The position numbers and the translations under genes are program-made. A DNA stretch of 64,000 nt from Pseudomonas antarctica (GTDB taxonomy: Bacteria > Pseudomonadota > Gammaproteobacteria > Pseudomonadales > Pseudomonadaceae), in NCBI RefSeq assembly GCF_001647715.1, contig NZ_CP015600.1, positions 1,240,001-1,304,000 of the forward strand. The letters are read 5' to 3'. Below the pieces are notes generated by a model. The model did no database searches. It worked only from the letters and a program-made list of their open reading frames with translations, and had not been told where the DNA came from. Shown piece by piece: positions 34,020-42,890 of the stretch; positions within the stretch are counted from its first letter, which is position 1; every line of letters begins with the position of its first letter.

Positions 34020-36632
34020 ATGTTGAATACGTCCAAGGTCAAAACTACGCTCCGTCCCACTATATTTGGCGGGTTAATGTCACTGGCAGGCACTGCACTG
34101 GGTGCCGGGGATATCGAGTTTAATACCGATGTTCTTGATCTAATTGATCGCACTAATATCGACTTGTCTCGTTTTGCGCGCAGCGGCTTTATTCTGCCGG
34201 GCACTTACGCGATGGTTGTACAGATCAATAACCAAGTGATGGCTGAGCAGTCGGTGGCGTTCTACCCTCCCGATAATGATCCCAAAGGCAGTCAGGCCTG
34301 TTTGTCACCGGCGCTGGTGGAACAATTGGGCTTGAAAGAGTCCGGCGCCGCCACACGTGCGTGGTGGAAAGGCGGGCAGTGCCTGGATACTCAAAGTTTG
34401 CCAGGTATGGAGGTCAGTGGTGATTTGGCCACCGCCACACTGAACATTAACGTCCCACAGGCCTACCTTGAGTACAGCGCTATTAACTGGGACCCGCCCT
34501 CCCGTTGGGATGATGGGGTGCCCGGGTTGTTGGTTGACTACAACCTGACGGCGCAATCGAACTACCAAAGGAATGAGCGGGCCCGCAATAACCTCAGTGG
34601 TAACGGAACCGTGGGGGCCAATGCCGGGGCCTGGCGCCTGAGGGCGGATTGGCAGGGGCGTGTCGAAAAAGGCCGTGAAGGGCCGGCCGGGAATCGCCAA
34701 CTGGAGTGGAGCCGTTACTACGCGTATCGCGCAATTCCTGCGTTGAAGGCGCGCTTGGTGGTGGGCGAGAACTACCTGTATTCCGACCTGTTCGACAGCT
34801 TCCGCTTCACGGGTGCTGCGCTCAATTCGGATGAAAGCCAGCTGCCACCCAACTTGCGTGGTTACGCCCCGGAAGTCGTCGGGGTGGCCAAGACCAATGC
34901 GAAAGTCGTTATCAGCCAACAGGGGCGTGTGCTGCATGAAACCCTGGTCGCGGCGGGGCCTTTTCGCATTCAGGACCTTAATGACGCTGTGACCGGCAAG
35001 CTGGATGTGCGGGTGGAAGAGCAGGACGGCTCGGTGCACTCTTTCCAGATGGACACGGCAGGCGTTCCCTACCTGACGCGACCGGGGCAAGTTCGTTACA
35101 AGGTGGCGACCGGTCGACCGACCAATCTTCAGTACGGCGCCGAAGGTGACGTTTTTGGCACCGGCGAGTTCTCTTGGGGGATCAGCAACGGCTGGTCGCT
35201 GTTTGGCGGCGGTATGTCGGACAACAACTACCGTGCGCTGTCTGTCGGGGCGGGGCGTGACCTGCTGGCATTCGGGGCGGTCTCGGTGGATGTCACGCAA
35301 TCCCACGCAAGCGTGTGGAACGAGTCGCTCTCGGGTAAATCCTATCGGCTTCAATATTCCAAGAACTTTGAACAGTACGACAGCCAGGTGACCTTCGCCG
35401 GTTACCGGTTTTCCGATAAGAACTTTTTGAGTATGGCCGAATACCTGGATGCCCGTCATTACGGGTTGAACGGCGAACTCGGCGGGCGCGGGCGCTACAA
35501 CGAGAACGGTGAATACAGCGAGGACTGGAGGCCGATAGGTGGCAGCAAGGCCCTTTATACGGTGACGGTGAATAAACAATTTCGTGACCTGGGCGCCACC
35601 GTTTACGCCAGTTACAACAAGCAAACGTATTGGGACCGGCCGGACACCCAGCGTTGGAACCTGTCGTTGTCCCGCTACTTTAATGTGGGCTCGGTCAAAA
35701 ACATGAGCCTGTCGCTGAACGCGTACCGCACGCTGGAATACAACTACAAAGACAACGGCATGTCGCTGACGGTGAGTTTGCCGTTGGGGCCCACCGGCAC
35801 ACTGTCGCTGGATGCCAATCGGTCCGCAGGCGACAACACGTTTTCAACGCGCTACAGCGATCGCCTCAATGAGCGTAATAGTTACCAGCTCAGTGCAAGC
35901 AACAACTCCGCCGGTGGTTATCTGAGTCATATCGGTGACCAGGCCGACATTGATGTAAGCGCCAGCACGCAAAAAGGCAGTTACAGCAGCCTCGGTGTAT
36001 CCGCTCGCGGCGGTGGCACGCTCACACCTTACGGCGCGGCGCTGCACCGTACCAATAGCACCGGCGGTACCCGTCTGATGGTCGATACCGCAGGTGTCGC
36101 CGATGTGCCTGTGCGCGGTTATGGCACACCGACCCGCAGCAACGCTTTCGGCAAGGCGGTTATTTCCGACATCAGCAGCTACCAGCGTACGGCGGCCAGT
36201 GTTGATCTGGAGAAGTTGCCGAGCAATGTCGAAGCCACTCAATCAATGACGCAACTGACGCTCACCGAAGGCGCTATCGGTTATCGATCGCTGGACGTGA
36301 TCGCCGGTGAGAAAGCCATGGCTGTTCTGCGCCTGCCGGACGGCAGTTCGCCGCCCTTCGGTGCGACGGTGAAAAACCTCAAACAGCAGGACACCGGGAT
36401 TATGAATGACGGCGGCAACGTCTACCTGAGTGGCATTCAGCCTGGGGAGCAGATGAGCGTCAGTTGGGGAGGGGATGCGCGATGCATCTTCACGCTGCCT
36501 GTCATTTTGCCAACCGATGGTTTGACCCATGCCCTGCAACTGCGCTGCCAACTGGTAGCCAATGACCCTTCCTTGCCCGAGCCCGCAGCGCTGACCGGCA
36601 AGCGTACCGATATGGAGAACCCATCCTCATGA
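34020..36632 (+). CDS. Outer-membrane fimbrial usher (FimD/PapC family)
   Basis: Outer-membrane assembly pore of 870 residues. N-terminal periplasmic domain after the signal sequence (GDIEFNTDVLDLIDRTNIDLSRFARSGFILPGTY, quoted by its opening residues), a 24-strand barrel with plug, and C-terminal domains with the last Cys pair (CIFTLP / LRCQL). It recruits chaperone-subunit complexes and secretes the pilus. The chaperone ATG overlaps its stop by four bases, so both are produced together. Confidence 0.95.
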   Translation: MLNTSKVKTTLRPTIFGGLMSLAGTALGAGDIEFNTDVLDLIDRTNIDLSRFARSGFILPGTYAMVVQINNQVMAEQSVAFYPPDNDPKGSQACLSPALVEQLGLKESGAATRAWWKGGQCLDTQSLPGMEVSGDLATATLNINVPQAYLEYSAINWDPPSRWDDGVPGLLVDYNLTAQSNYQRNERARNNLSGNGTVGANAGAWRLRADWQGRVEKGREGPAGNRQLEWSRYYAYRAIPALKARLVVGENYLYSDLFDSFRFTGAALNSDESQLPPNLRGYAPEVVGVAKTNAKVVISQQGRVLHETLVAAGPFRIQDLNDAVTGKLDVRVEEQDGSVHSFQMDTAGVPYLTRPGQVRYKVATGRPTNLQYGAEGDVFGTGEFSWGISNGWSLFGGGMSDNNYRALSVGAGRDLLAFGAVSVDVTQSHASVWNESLSGKSYRLQYSKNFEQYDSQVTFAGYRFSDKNFLSMAEYLDARHYGLNGELGGRGRYNENGEYSEDWRPIGGSKALYTVTVNKQFRDLGATVYASYNKQTYWDRPDTQRWNLSLSRYFNVGSVKNMSLSLNAYRTLEYNYKDNGMSLTVSLPLGPTGTLSLDANRSAGDNTFSTRYSDRLNERNSYQLSASNNSAGGYLSHIGDQADIDVSASTQKGSYSSLGVSARGGGTLTPYGAALHRTNSTGGTRLMVDTAGVADVPVRGYGTPTRSNAFGKAVISDISSYQRTAASVDLEKLPSNVEATQSMTQLTLTEGAIGYRSLDVIAGEKAMAVLRLPDGSSPPFGATVKNLKQQDTGIMNDGGNVYLSGIQPGEQMSVSWGGDARCIFTLPVILPTDGLTHALQLRCQLVANDPSLPEPAALTGKRTDMENPSS

Positions 36633-37390
36633 TGCTAACTACACGTTTCACACCTCAGGCTCTTGTGCTGCTGGCGCTGGGCTTGAGCCAGAGTGCTAAC
36701 GCAGCTGTCGGCCTGGACCGTACCCGCGTGATTTTTGATGGTGGCAAAGATGCCACCAGCGTGAATATCACCAATAACAATACCCAATTGCCGTATTTGG
36801 CCCAGGGCTGGATCGAGGATGAAGAGGGCAAAAAAATCACCACGCCCCTGATCGTGCTACCGCCGGTTCAACGCTTGGAGCCTGGGAAGCAAAGCCAGGT
36901 GAAAGTTCAGGCGCTGCCGGCGGCGAAATCGTTACCGCAGGACCGGGAGACGGTCTACTACTTCAACTTGAGGGAAATCCCGCCGCGCAGTGACAAGTCC
37001 AACACCCTGCAAATTGCGCTGCAAACCCGGATCAAATTGTTCTACCGGCCGCAAGCGATTACGCCAAGCCAGCAAGACCTGTCCAACCCTTGGCAGGAAA
37101 AACTGACCCTGACCCGCGAAGGCGACCACTACCAGGTAAGCAACCCTACGCCTTACTACGTGACCCTGGTGGATGCGCGCGACAGCAAGGACGGCAAAAC
37201 CGTGCCGGGGTTTGTGCCAGTGATGGTCCCGCCCAAAGGCACGCTTCAACTGGGCCCGACTGCCACGGCCCTCGGCACAGCGCCCTATTTGGCCTACGTG
37301 AATGATTACGGCGGCCGTCCGCTGCTGGCGTTCACCTGCAGCGGCCAAACGTGCAAGGTCAATGTGCAAGCCTCAGCGCCTAACAAGTAA
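36629..37390 (+). CDS. Periplasmic fimbrial chaperone (PapD family)
   Basis: Donates a beta strand to fimbrial subunits and delivers them to the usher. The 253-residue precursor has a signal peptide (cleavage near SANA/AVGL), a first Ig domain starting VGLDRTRVIFDGGKDATSVNITNN, the family block YYFNLREIPPRSD, and RIKLFYRP linking to the second domain. A C-terminal Cys pair (FTCSGQTCK) is present. Overlaps the usher gene by four bases. Confidence 0.95.
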   Translation: MMLTTRFTPQALVLLALGLSQSANAAVGLDRTRVIFDGGKDATSVNITNNNTQLPYLAQGWIEDEEGKKITTPLIVLPPVQRLEPGKQSQVKVQALPAAKSLPQDRETVYYFNLREIPPRSDKSNTLQIALQTRIKLFYRPQAITPSQQDLSNPWQEKLTLTREGDHYQVSNPTPYYVTLVDARDSKDGKTVPGFVPVMVPPKGTLQLGPTATALGTAPYLAYVNDYGGRPLLAFTCSGQTCKVNVQASAPNK

Positions 37391-37411
37391 TGCCAGCGGC
37401 CGGAGAAAGTC

Positions 37412-37996
37412 ATGAATTCGCACAATGTGATGGTCCTGGGCGGCCTGTTGCTGGCCTTTATGGGGAGTGCATGCGCCGTCGAGGACGGCGAGGATATCGA
37501 GGGCATGAGCGGCATGCTGAATGTTCTCGGGACCATGCATGAGTCCCCTTGCAGCCTGGAGATGACGTCGGTTCATCAGACGATTGACCTGGGCGCCGTG
37601 TCCACCAGCCAATTGCAGCGGCCGGGTGATCAGGCGACATCGGTGGCCTTTCAGTTGCGCTTCAGCGATTGCCACCGCACCGCAGGCAGCATCCGCAGTG
37701 AGCGAACGGGGAACCTGGCATGGAGTGCTTTTCAACCCGTGCTGTCGGTAGCGTTCATGGCGCCCGCCGATGCCGATGATCCACGGTTGGTCAAAGTGCA
37801 AGGCATCACCGGGATGGGCCTGTATTTGACCGACGCCATGGGACGCAATGTACAGCTCGGCTCAAGAGGCGAACCTTTGTTTTTGACCTTGGGCAGCGAT
37901 ACCCAGACCTGGAATGTTCAACCCACGCGCACCTCTGCACCGTTAAGCAGCGGGGCATTCAAGGCTGTGGTGGATTTCAGGCTCAATTATGAGTGA
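37412..37996 (+). CDS. Fimbrial minor subunit
   Basis: A 194-residue pilin-like protein with signal peptide ending at GSACA/VEDG, Cys pair in SPCSLEM and SDCHRT, and C-terminal VVDFRLNYE. It resembles the subunit at 33440 in layout (DQTIDLGAVSTSQL / PVKRL-like halves). SD CGGAGAAA precedes the ATG. Likely an adaptor or base component. Confidence 0.83.
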   Translation: MNSHNVMVLGGLLLAFMGSACAVEDGEDIEGMSGMLNVLGTMHESPCSLEMTSVHQTIDLGAVSTSQLQRPGDQATSVAFQLRFSDCHRTAGSIRSERTGNLAWSAFQPVLSVAFMAPADADDPRLVKVQGITGMGLYLTDAMGRNVQLGSRGEPLFLTLGSDTQTWNVQPTRTSAPLSSGAFKAVVDFRLNYE

Positions 37997-38006
37997 GGGC
38001 AGAACA

Positions 38007-38501
38007 ATGGCTAAGTCAAGCGGCTCGCGGGCCCTTCTTATCGGTGGCGGCCTGCTTTTGGCCGTCAGCCAAAGCGCGCAGGCCGATACGAGTCTGACCA
38101 TCCGCGCGGTGATCATCGCGCCCCCGCCGTGTGTGATTAACAGCGGCGGTACGCTGGATGTGCCGTTCGGCAATGATCTTCTGACGTCACGGGTTGACGG
38201 GGTCAATTACCGTCGGGACGTGCCTTATACCGTCACCTGTGATTCCCCCTTCAACAACGCGATGAAGCTGGAACTCAAGGGCACAGGCGCTTCGTTCGAC
38301 AGTCGCGTGCTCTTGACCCGCAAGACAGACCTTGGGGTAAAGCTGTTCGTCAATGGCGCTGACTGGCCATTGAATACGGCCGTGAATTTTACCCATCCAA
38401 ACTTTCCGGTCGTGCAGGCGGTGCCTGTCAAGCGCGCGGGCAGCAGCCTCACGGGAGGCGCATTTGATGCCGCCGCCACCCTCGTGGTCGATTACCAATG
38501 A
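38007..38501 (+). CDS. Fimbrial minor subunit (tip adaptor type)
   Basis: A 164-residue pilin with signal peptide to AQA/DTSL and the PPPCVINSG start typical of PapE/PapF-like adaptor subunits, and a C-terminal TLVVDYQ. The ATG at 38007 follows TGAGGG. It is paralogous to the next gene: both contain PPPC(V/T)I, VDG-x-Y-R and VPVKR at matching places. Confidence 0.85.
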   Translation: MAKSSGSRALLIGGGLLLAVSQSAQADTSLTIRAVIIAPPPCVINSGGTLDVPFGNDLLTSRVDGVNYRRDVPYTVTCDSPFNNAMKLELKGTGASFDSRVLLTRKTDLGVKLFVNGADWPLNTAVNFTHPNFPVVQAVPVKRAGSSLTGGAFDAAATLVVDYQ

Positions 38502-38530
38502 AATCGATTACCCATCAAGAGAAACGACCC

Positions 38531-39010
38531 ATGACATTTTGGCAGCAGCGAGCGTTGCTCGCCTTGTGTTCCATCGGCCTTTGCAATGGTGCGTCGGCCA
38601 ACCTGACGTTCAGCGGAACACTGAACGAGCCTCCGCCCTGCACGATTGATGCTGGAAACACCATTGAAGTCGACTTTGGGGACGTCGGTGTAAAGCGCGT
38701 CGATGGTGAGAAATACCGTAAGGGGGTCGGTTACATCATCAGTTGCGGCAACGACACGCTGCCGTGGGAGTTGAAGTTGAGTGTTAACGGCACAGCCACG
38801 GCGTTTGATGGCTCGGCGGTGCAGACCAGTGTGCCTGACCTGGGCATCCGGCTGTTTCAAAATAACGTGCCGTTTCTACTCAATACGCCACTGGACATCA
38901 GCCTGTCGTCCCCGCCGACATTGGAAGTTGTACCTGTCAAACGGCTAGGGGCCGTACTGACCCCCGCAAGGTTTACAGCGGTGGCCACGCTGTTGGCCGA
39001 ATACGAGTAG
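38531..39010 (+). CDS. Fimbrial minor subunit (tip adaptor type), paralogue
   Basis: A 159-residue pilin-like protein; signal peptide to ASA/NLTF, the block EPPPCTIDAGNTIEVDFGDV, VDGEKYRK and the C-terminal TAVATLLAEYE. It shares its architecture with the gene at 38007, so the two arose by duplication. The ATG at 38531 follows AAGAGAAACG. Confidence 0.85.
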   Translation: MTFWQQRALLALCSIGLCNGASANLTFSGTLNEPPPCTIDAGNTIEVDFGDVGVKRVDGEKYRKGVGYIISCGNDTLPWELKLSVNGTATAFDGSAVQTSVPDLGIRLFQNNVPFLLNTPLDISLSSPPTLEVVPVKRLGAVLTPARFTAVATLLAEYE

Positions 39011-39021
39011 GAGTCGAGTCT

Positions 39022-39570
39022 ATGCGACATGAAAGGGTTTATAAGGGTTGGTCATGTGGCGGTCTGGCATTACTGCTTACCGTGGGCCTCGCCTCCAACG
39101 GCCATGCGGCCGACAACTTGAGTTTCAAGGGCAACCTGGTTGAAGAGGCCTGCACTATTCGGCCGGGCGACGAGGCCATCACGCTGGAACTCTGGGACAT
39201 CACCAGCAAGCACCTCTATATCAACACGCGTTCACAGGGTCGCGGTTTCAAGCTGCACCTGGAGGACTGTGACACTACGGTTGGCAAGACGGTCACCATC
39301 ACGTTCGGCGGTACAGAAAACCCGGCGCTGCCCGGGTTACTCGCACTGGATGGAGGCAGCGGCGCCTCAGGCATTGGGGTTGGTATCGAGACCCTGAGCG
39401 ACAAGCCGTTGCCCTTGAATGCCGTCAGCGACGAACAGGTGTTGAGTGATGGCAGCAACAGTATTGAGCTCAAAGCCTATGTGCAGGGCGAGCCGAATGC
39501 CATCAGGGATCAGACTATAGAGCATGGTGCGTACACCGTGAGTTCTACGTTTACGTTGGACTACCCATAG
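39022..39570 (+). CDS. Fimbrial subunit protein
   Basis: A 182-residue pilin-like protein, signal peptide to GHA/ADNL, mature start NLSFKGNLVEEACTIRPGDE, second Cys in LEDCDTT and C-terminal YTVSSTFTLDYP. It resembles the major subunit at 32864 in length and in the ELKAYVQG block, so it may be an alternative shaft or linker subunit. SD AGGAGTCGAG. Confidence 0.85.
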   Translation: MRHERVYKGWSCGGLALLLTVGLASNGHAADNLSFKGNLVEEACTIRPGDEAITLELWDITSKHLYINTRSQGRGFKLHLEDCDTTVGKTVTITFGGTENPALPGLLALDGGSGASGIGVGIETLSDKPLPLNAVSDEQVLSDGSNSIELKAYVQGEPNAIRDQTIEHGAYTVSSTFTLDYP

Positions 39571-39695
39571 GTGTGAAACATCATTCATAGGCTGAAAACA
39601 GCCTCACGCAAACCTCAATTCTCTTCTGGGCTGCCTTAAGTCACGGACTGCATGTTCGTTGTGGGGGCTGGGTAGATAAACAACGAGAGATCAAA

Positions 39696-40658
39696 ATGAA
39701 ACGACTCGATGGAGCCATTGTGCTTCTCGTCTTGACAGGGTTTACCACCACCGCAAGAGCCGTTGATTGCCGTGTCAATGGAGGCGTGTGGACAATTGTC
39801 GGCGGGGGCAATATAAACTTGCGGGTCCCCGTAAACGTCCGACTGGACACGGCACAAAACCGTATCCTACTCGAAGGGGCGAGGCTCGAATGCCGATACA
39901 CAATCGGCCCTCAGACCCCATCTAGAGCGGAGGACTACTGGGCAACCGGCAACGGTACACCCTGGGCTCCCGGCCCGAAGTTCGCTCAAGAAGGCACCGG
40001 CTTACGAATAAACGGAACGTACCGAAATACCCCGGTTCCCGTTGGAATTCGGGCGGCCACCATGCCGGATAACACGGTCGCATACCCGATTGATATAACG
40101 CCTTATATACTGATGCGTAATAGTCCGGGGAGCCCGATCGACATTCGAATCGGGGATACCCTCGGGGTATTACGTATGGTCCAGACAAACAGTGATAATA
40201 GCGGTTCAGTGCAACTGACCGTTACTTACACCGCCAACAACAACTTCACCGTCTCCCCCTCAACGTGCTCGATCAATAATAACAACCCGATCGAGATAAA
40301 CTTCGGCGACGTACATCAACGGGCCATAGGCACCGATCCTTTAACCACCTCCATTCGCAGCGACCGCAGACTTTCCTACGCATGCCCGGATGCCGGGATT
40401 ACCACGCCGATCACCATCACCTACCAAGGTAGCCCATCGTCGTTCGACACGCGTCTCTTGAGGATGAGCAACTCCGACGTAGGCGCGGCCCTTGTTCGTG
40501 CGGGTTCTGCGGTTCAAGTCAACGGTTCGTTCCTGACTCGGATTACCAACAGCGTGGGAGGCGACGATGTCACGTTTACGCTGGTTCGACGAACGGGCTC
40601 ACTCCCTGCCACCGGTGCCATAAGCGGCAGCGGTGTGCTGGTGATGGGGGTGCCATGA
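39696..40658 (+). CDS. Two-domain fimbrial tip protein (copy 1 of 3)
   Basis: A 320-residue protein: signal peptide to ARA/VDCR, an N-terminal domain of about 180 residues (VDCRVNGGVW, GTGLRINGTYRNTPVPVGIRAATMP, ITPYILMRNSPG) and a C-terminal pilin domain beginning NNFTVSPSTCSINNNNPIEINFGD and ending in SGSGVLVMGVP. Two domains with one pilin fold suggest a FimH-like tip adhesin; the ligand is unknown. First of three tandem copies. Its 125-base upstream gap shares motifs (GGCTGAAAACAG, GGGTAGAT) with the gap before copy 2. Confidence 0.83.
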   Translation: MKRLDGAIVLLVLTGFTTTARAVDCRVNGGVWTIVGGGNINLRVPVNVRLDTAQNRILLEGARLECRYTIGPQTPSRAEDYWATGNGTPWAPGPKFAQEGTGLRINGTYRNTPVPVGIRAATMPDNTVAYPIDITPYILMRNSPGSPIDIRIGDTLGVLRMVQTNSDNSGSVQLTVTYTANNNFTVSPSTCSINNNNPIEINFGDVHQRAIGTDPLTTSIRSDRRLSYACPDAGITTPITITYQGSPSSFDTRLLRMSNSDVGAALVRAGSAVQVNGSFLTRITNSVGGDDVTFTLVRRTGSLPATGAISGSGVLVMGVP

Positions 40659-40846
40659 AATATTCACAAGGCAAAGGACGACGCCACGTGGCGTGGTAGA
40701 TCGCTGGACTGTTTGTAGTGCTGTGAACCGTCATCCATAGACTGAAAACGACCGTGACTAACTTCAACTATCCCCTGGGCGGCCATTAGGCACGCACCGC
40801 AGGTTGGTTGGGTTGTGCCTGGGTAGATTTGAAATGAGAGATCAAT

Positions 40847-41818
40847 ATGAAACGACTCTACGGCGCCATGGCGCTTCTCGTCTTGCTGAGTGTGACGACG
40901 ACTGCGAAAGCAGTTGATTGTCGTATTAATGGCGGCGGGTGGATTACGGTCGGAGGAGGCCAGAATATAAACCTGCAGGTTCCCGTGACTGTCCGACTGG
41001 ATACAAGCCAAAACCGCATTTTTCTTGAAGGGGCGAGGCTCGAATGCCGATATACGCCTGCCTGGTGGTCGCCATCACCGGCCGAGGACTACTGGGCAAC
41101 GGGCAGTCTCGCAGGGTCCCCTTGGACCCCCGGCCCCAAATTCGCTTCGGAAGGCACCGGCCTGCGAATAAATGGGACGAACCGCAACACCCCGGTCCCC
41201 GTTGGAATCCGGGTGGCCACCATGCCTGATAACAGTACAGGGTACCCGATCGATGTAACGCCTTATATTTTGATGCGTAATGCTCCGGGCAACCCTATCG
41301 ACATTCGTGTTGGGGACAACCTGGGGCTATTACGCATGACCCAGACAAACAATGGGAATACGGGCTCTTCGCAGCTCATCGTGACGTACCTTGCCGCGAA
41401 TAACTTCACCGTCTCCCCGTCAACCTGCACGATCAACAATAACAACCCGATCGAGATCAACTTCGGTGAAGTCCACCAGAGGGCCATAGGCACCGATCCG
41501 TTGACAACGACCGTGCGCAGCGATCGCACACTCACCTACTCCTGCCCGGACGCCGGTATCACCACACCAATAACTATCACCTACAAAGGCAGCCCATCGT
41601 CGTTCGATACACGCCTGCTGGTGATGACCAATCCTGACCTGGGTACGGCCCTTGTTCGTGCGGGTTCTGCGGTTCAAGTCAACGGTTCGTTCCTGACCCG
41701 GATTACCAACAGCGTGGGGGGCGACGATGTGACGTTTACGCTGGTTCGACGAACGGGCTCACTCCCTGCCACCGGTGCCATAACCGGCAGCGGTGTACTC
41801 GTGATGGGAGTGCCATAA
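40847..41818 (+). CDS. Two-domain fimbrial tip protein (copy 2 of 3)
   Basis: A 323-residue paralogue of the preceding gene with the same order of domains. The last 160 bases (41659-41818) are nearly identical to those of copy 1 (40499-40658), while the N-terminal domain is more diverged, especially around residues 70-90 (PAWWSPSPAEDYWATGSLAG). The 5' leader of about 110 bases is also duplicated. Tandem duplication with later conversion at the 3' end is the likely history. Confidence 0.83.
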   Translation: MKRLYGAMALLVLLSVTTTAKAVDCRINGGGWITVGGGQNINLQVPVTVRLDTSQNRIFLEGARLECRYTPAWWSPSPAEDYWATGSLAGSPWTPGPKFASEGTGLRINGTNRNTPVPVGIRVATMPDNSTGYPIDVTPYILMRNAPGNPIDIRVGDNLGLLRMTQTNNGNTGSSQLIVTYLAANNFTVSPSTCTINNNNPIEINFGEVHQRAIGTDPLTTTVRSDRTLTYSCPDAGITTPITITYKGSPSSFDTRLLVMTNPDLGTALVRAGSAVQVNGSFLTRITNSVGGDDVTFTLVRRTGSLPATGAITGSGVLVMGVP

Positions 41819-42769
41819 ATGAAACGACTCATTGCAACTGTTTTGCTTCTCGGCGCTGCTACCACCGCGCAGGCTGTCGACTGTCGGGTTAATGGCGGAG
41901 CCTGGCAAACGGGCAATCCCAATTTAAGTGTGCCCGTTACCGTTCGCTTGACCGAAGATCGTACGAGGATCTTGATGGAGGGTGCACAGCTTGAATGTAA
42001 ATTCTCCCCGGGTTCACAAAGTCCGTCTTCCCGGCAGGACTACTGGTCTACGGGGAACTCGGCGGGCACCCCCTGGACGCCTGGCCCCAAATTCACCAGC
42101 GAAGGGACTGGTTTGCGAATAAATGGAACGTACCGCAATACGCCTGTTCCGGTTGGCATACGCGCAGCCACGATGCCTGACAACTTTGTGGGTTACCCGA
42201 TCGATATCACGCCCTACATTCTGATGCGTAACAACCCGTCCAATCCGATTGATGTACGAATAGGCGATTCACTCGGGCTCCTGCGCCTTACTTCCACGAA
42301 CAACTACGGCGCAGCCACGGCGAGTCTCACCGTCACTTACCGCGCCGCCAACAACTTCACCGTCTCCCCATCAACCTGCACGATCAACAATAACAACGCG
42401 ATCGAGATCAACTTCGGTGAAGTGCACCAGAGAGCAATTGGCACCGATCCGCTGACAACCACCATCCGCAGCGACCGTAGGCTCACCTACACCTGCCCGG
42501 ACCCTGGGATTACCACGCCGATCACCATTACTTACAAAGGCAGCCCCTCGTCGTTCAATACGCGCCTGCTGATGATGACCAATCCGGACTTGGGCACAGC
42601 CCTTGTCCATGGGGGGGCAGCGGTGCAAGTCGGCAGTTCGTTCCTGACCCGCATTACCAACAGCGTGGGGGGGGACGATGTGACGTTTTCGCTCGTTCGG
42701 CGAGCAGGGTCCCTACCGATTACGGGTGCCACAAGTGGAAGTGGTGTTCTCGTGATGGGGGTGCCATGA
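41819..42769 (+). CDS. Two-domain fimbrial tip protein (copy 3 of 3)
   Basis: A 316-residue paralogue of the two genes before it. The start codon follows the stop of copy 2 directly (TAA then ATG), so it is read without a leader. It is the most diverged copy at the N-terminus (VDCRVNGGAWQTGNPNLSVPVTVRLTEDRTRILMEG) but keeps the C-terminal pilin domain and the GSGVLVMGVP end. Last gene of the fimbrial cluster. Confidence 0.83.
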   Translation: MKRLIATVLLLGAATTAQAVDCRVNGGAWQTGNPNLSVPVTVRLTEDRTRILMEGAQLECKFSPGSQSPSSRQDYWSTGNSAGTPWTPGPKFTSEGTGLRINGTYRNTPVPVGIRAATMPDNFVGYPIDITPYILMRNNPSNPIDVRIGDSLGLLRLTSTNNYGAATASLTVTYRAANNFTVSPSTCTINNNNAIEINFGEVHQRAIGTDPLTTTIRSDRRLTYTCPDPGITTPITITYKGSPSSFNTRLLMMTNPDLGTALVHGGAAVQVGSSFLTRITNSVGGDDVTFSLVRRAGSLPITGATSGSGVLVMGVP

Positions 42770-42890
42770 CGCGGGCAGGTTGAGGCACAGGCGTTTGCGC
42801 GTATTCGCACCGGCCAGACCGGGCGAGTGCGCCCGACCCTGGAAATCGACCGGGCGAAGATTACCCGGCCGTTTGCCAGGCGGCTGTTTT

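Noticed and set aside
42770..42890. Open stretch after the third tip protein that could encode a protein C-terminus (QVEAQAFARIRTGQTGR...)
   Set aside because: Frame has no start, continues into the antisense of the PBP 3' end and I recognise no family; may be a gene remnant, but the evidence is too thin.
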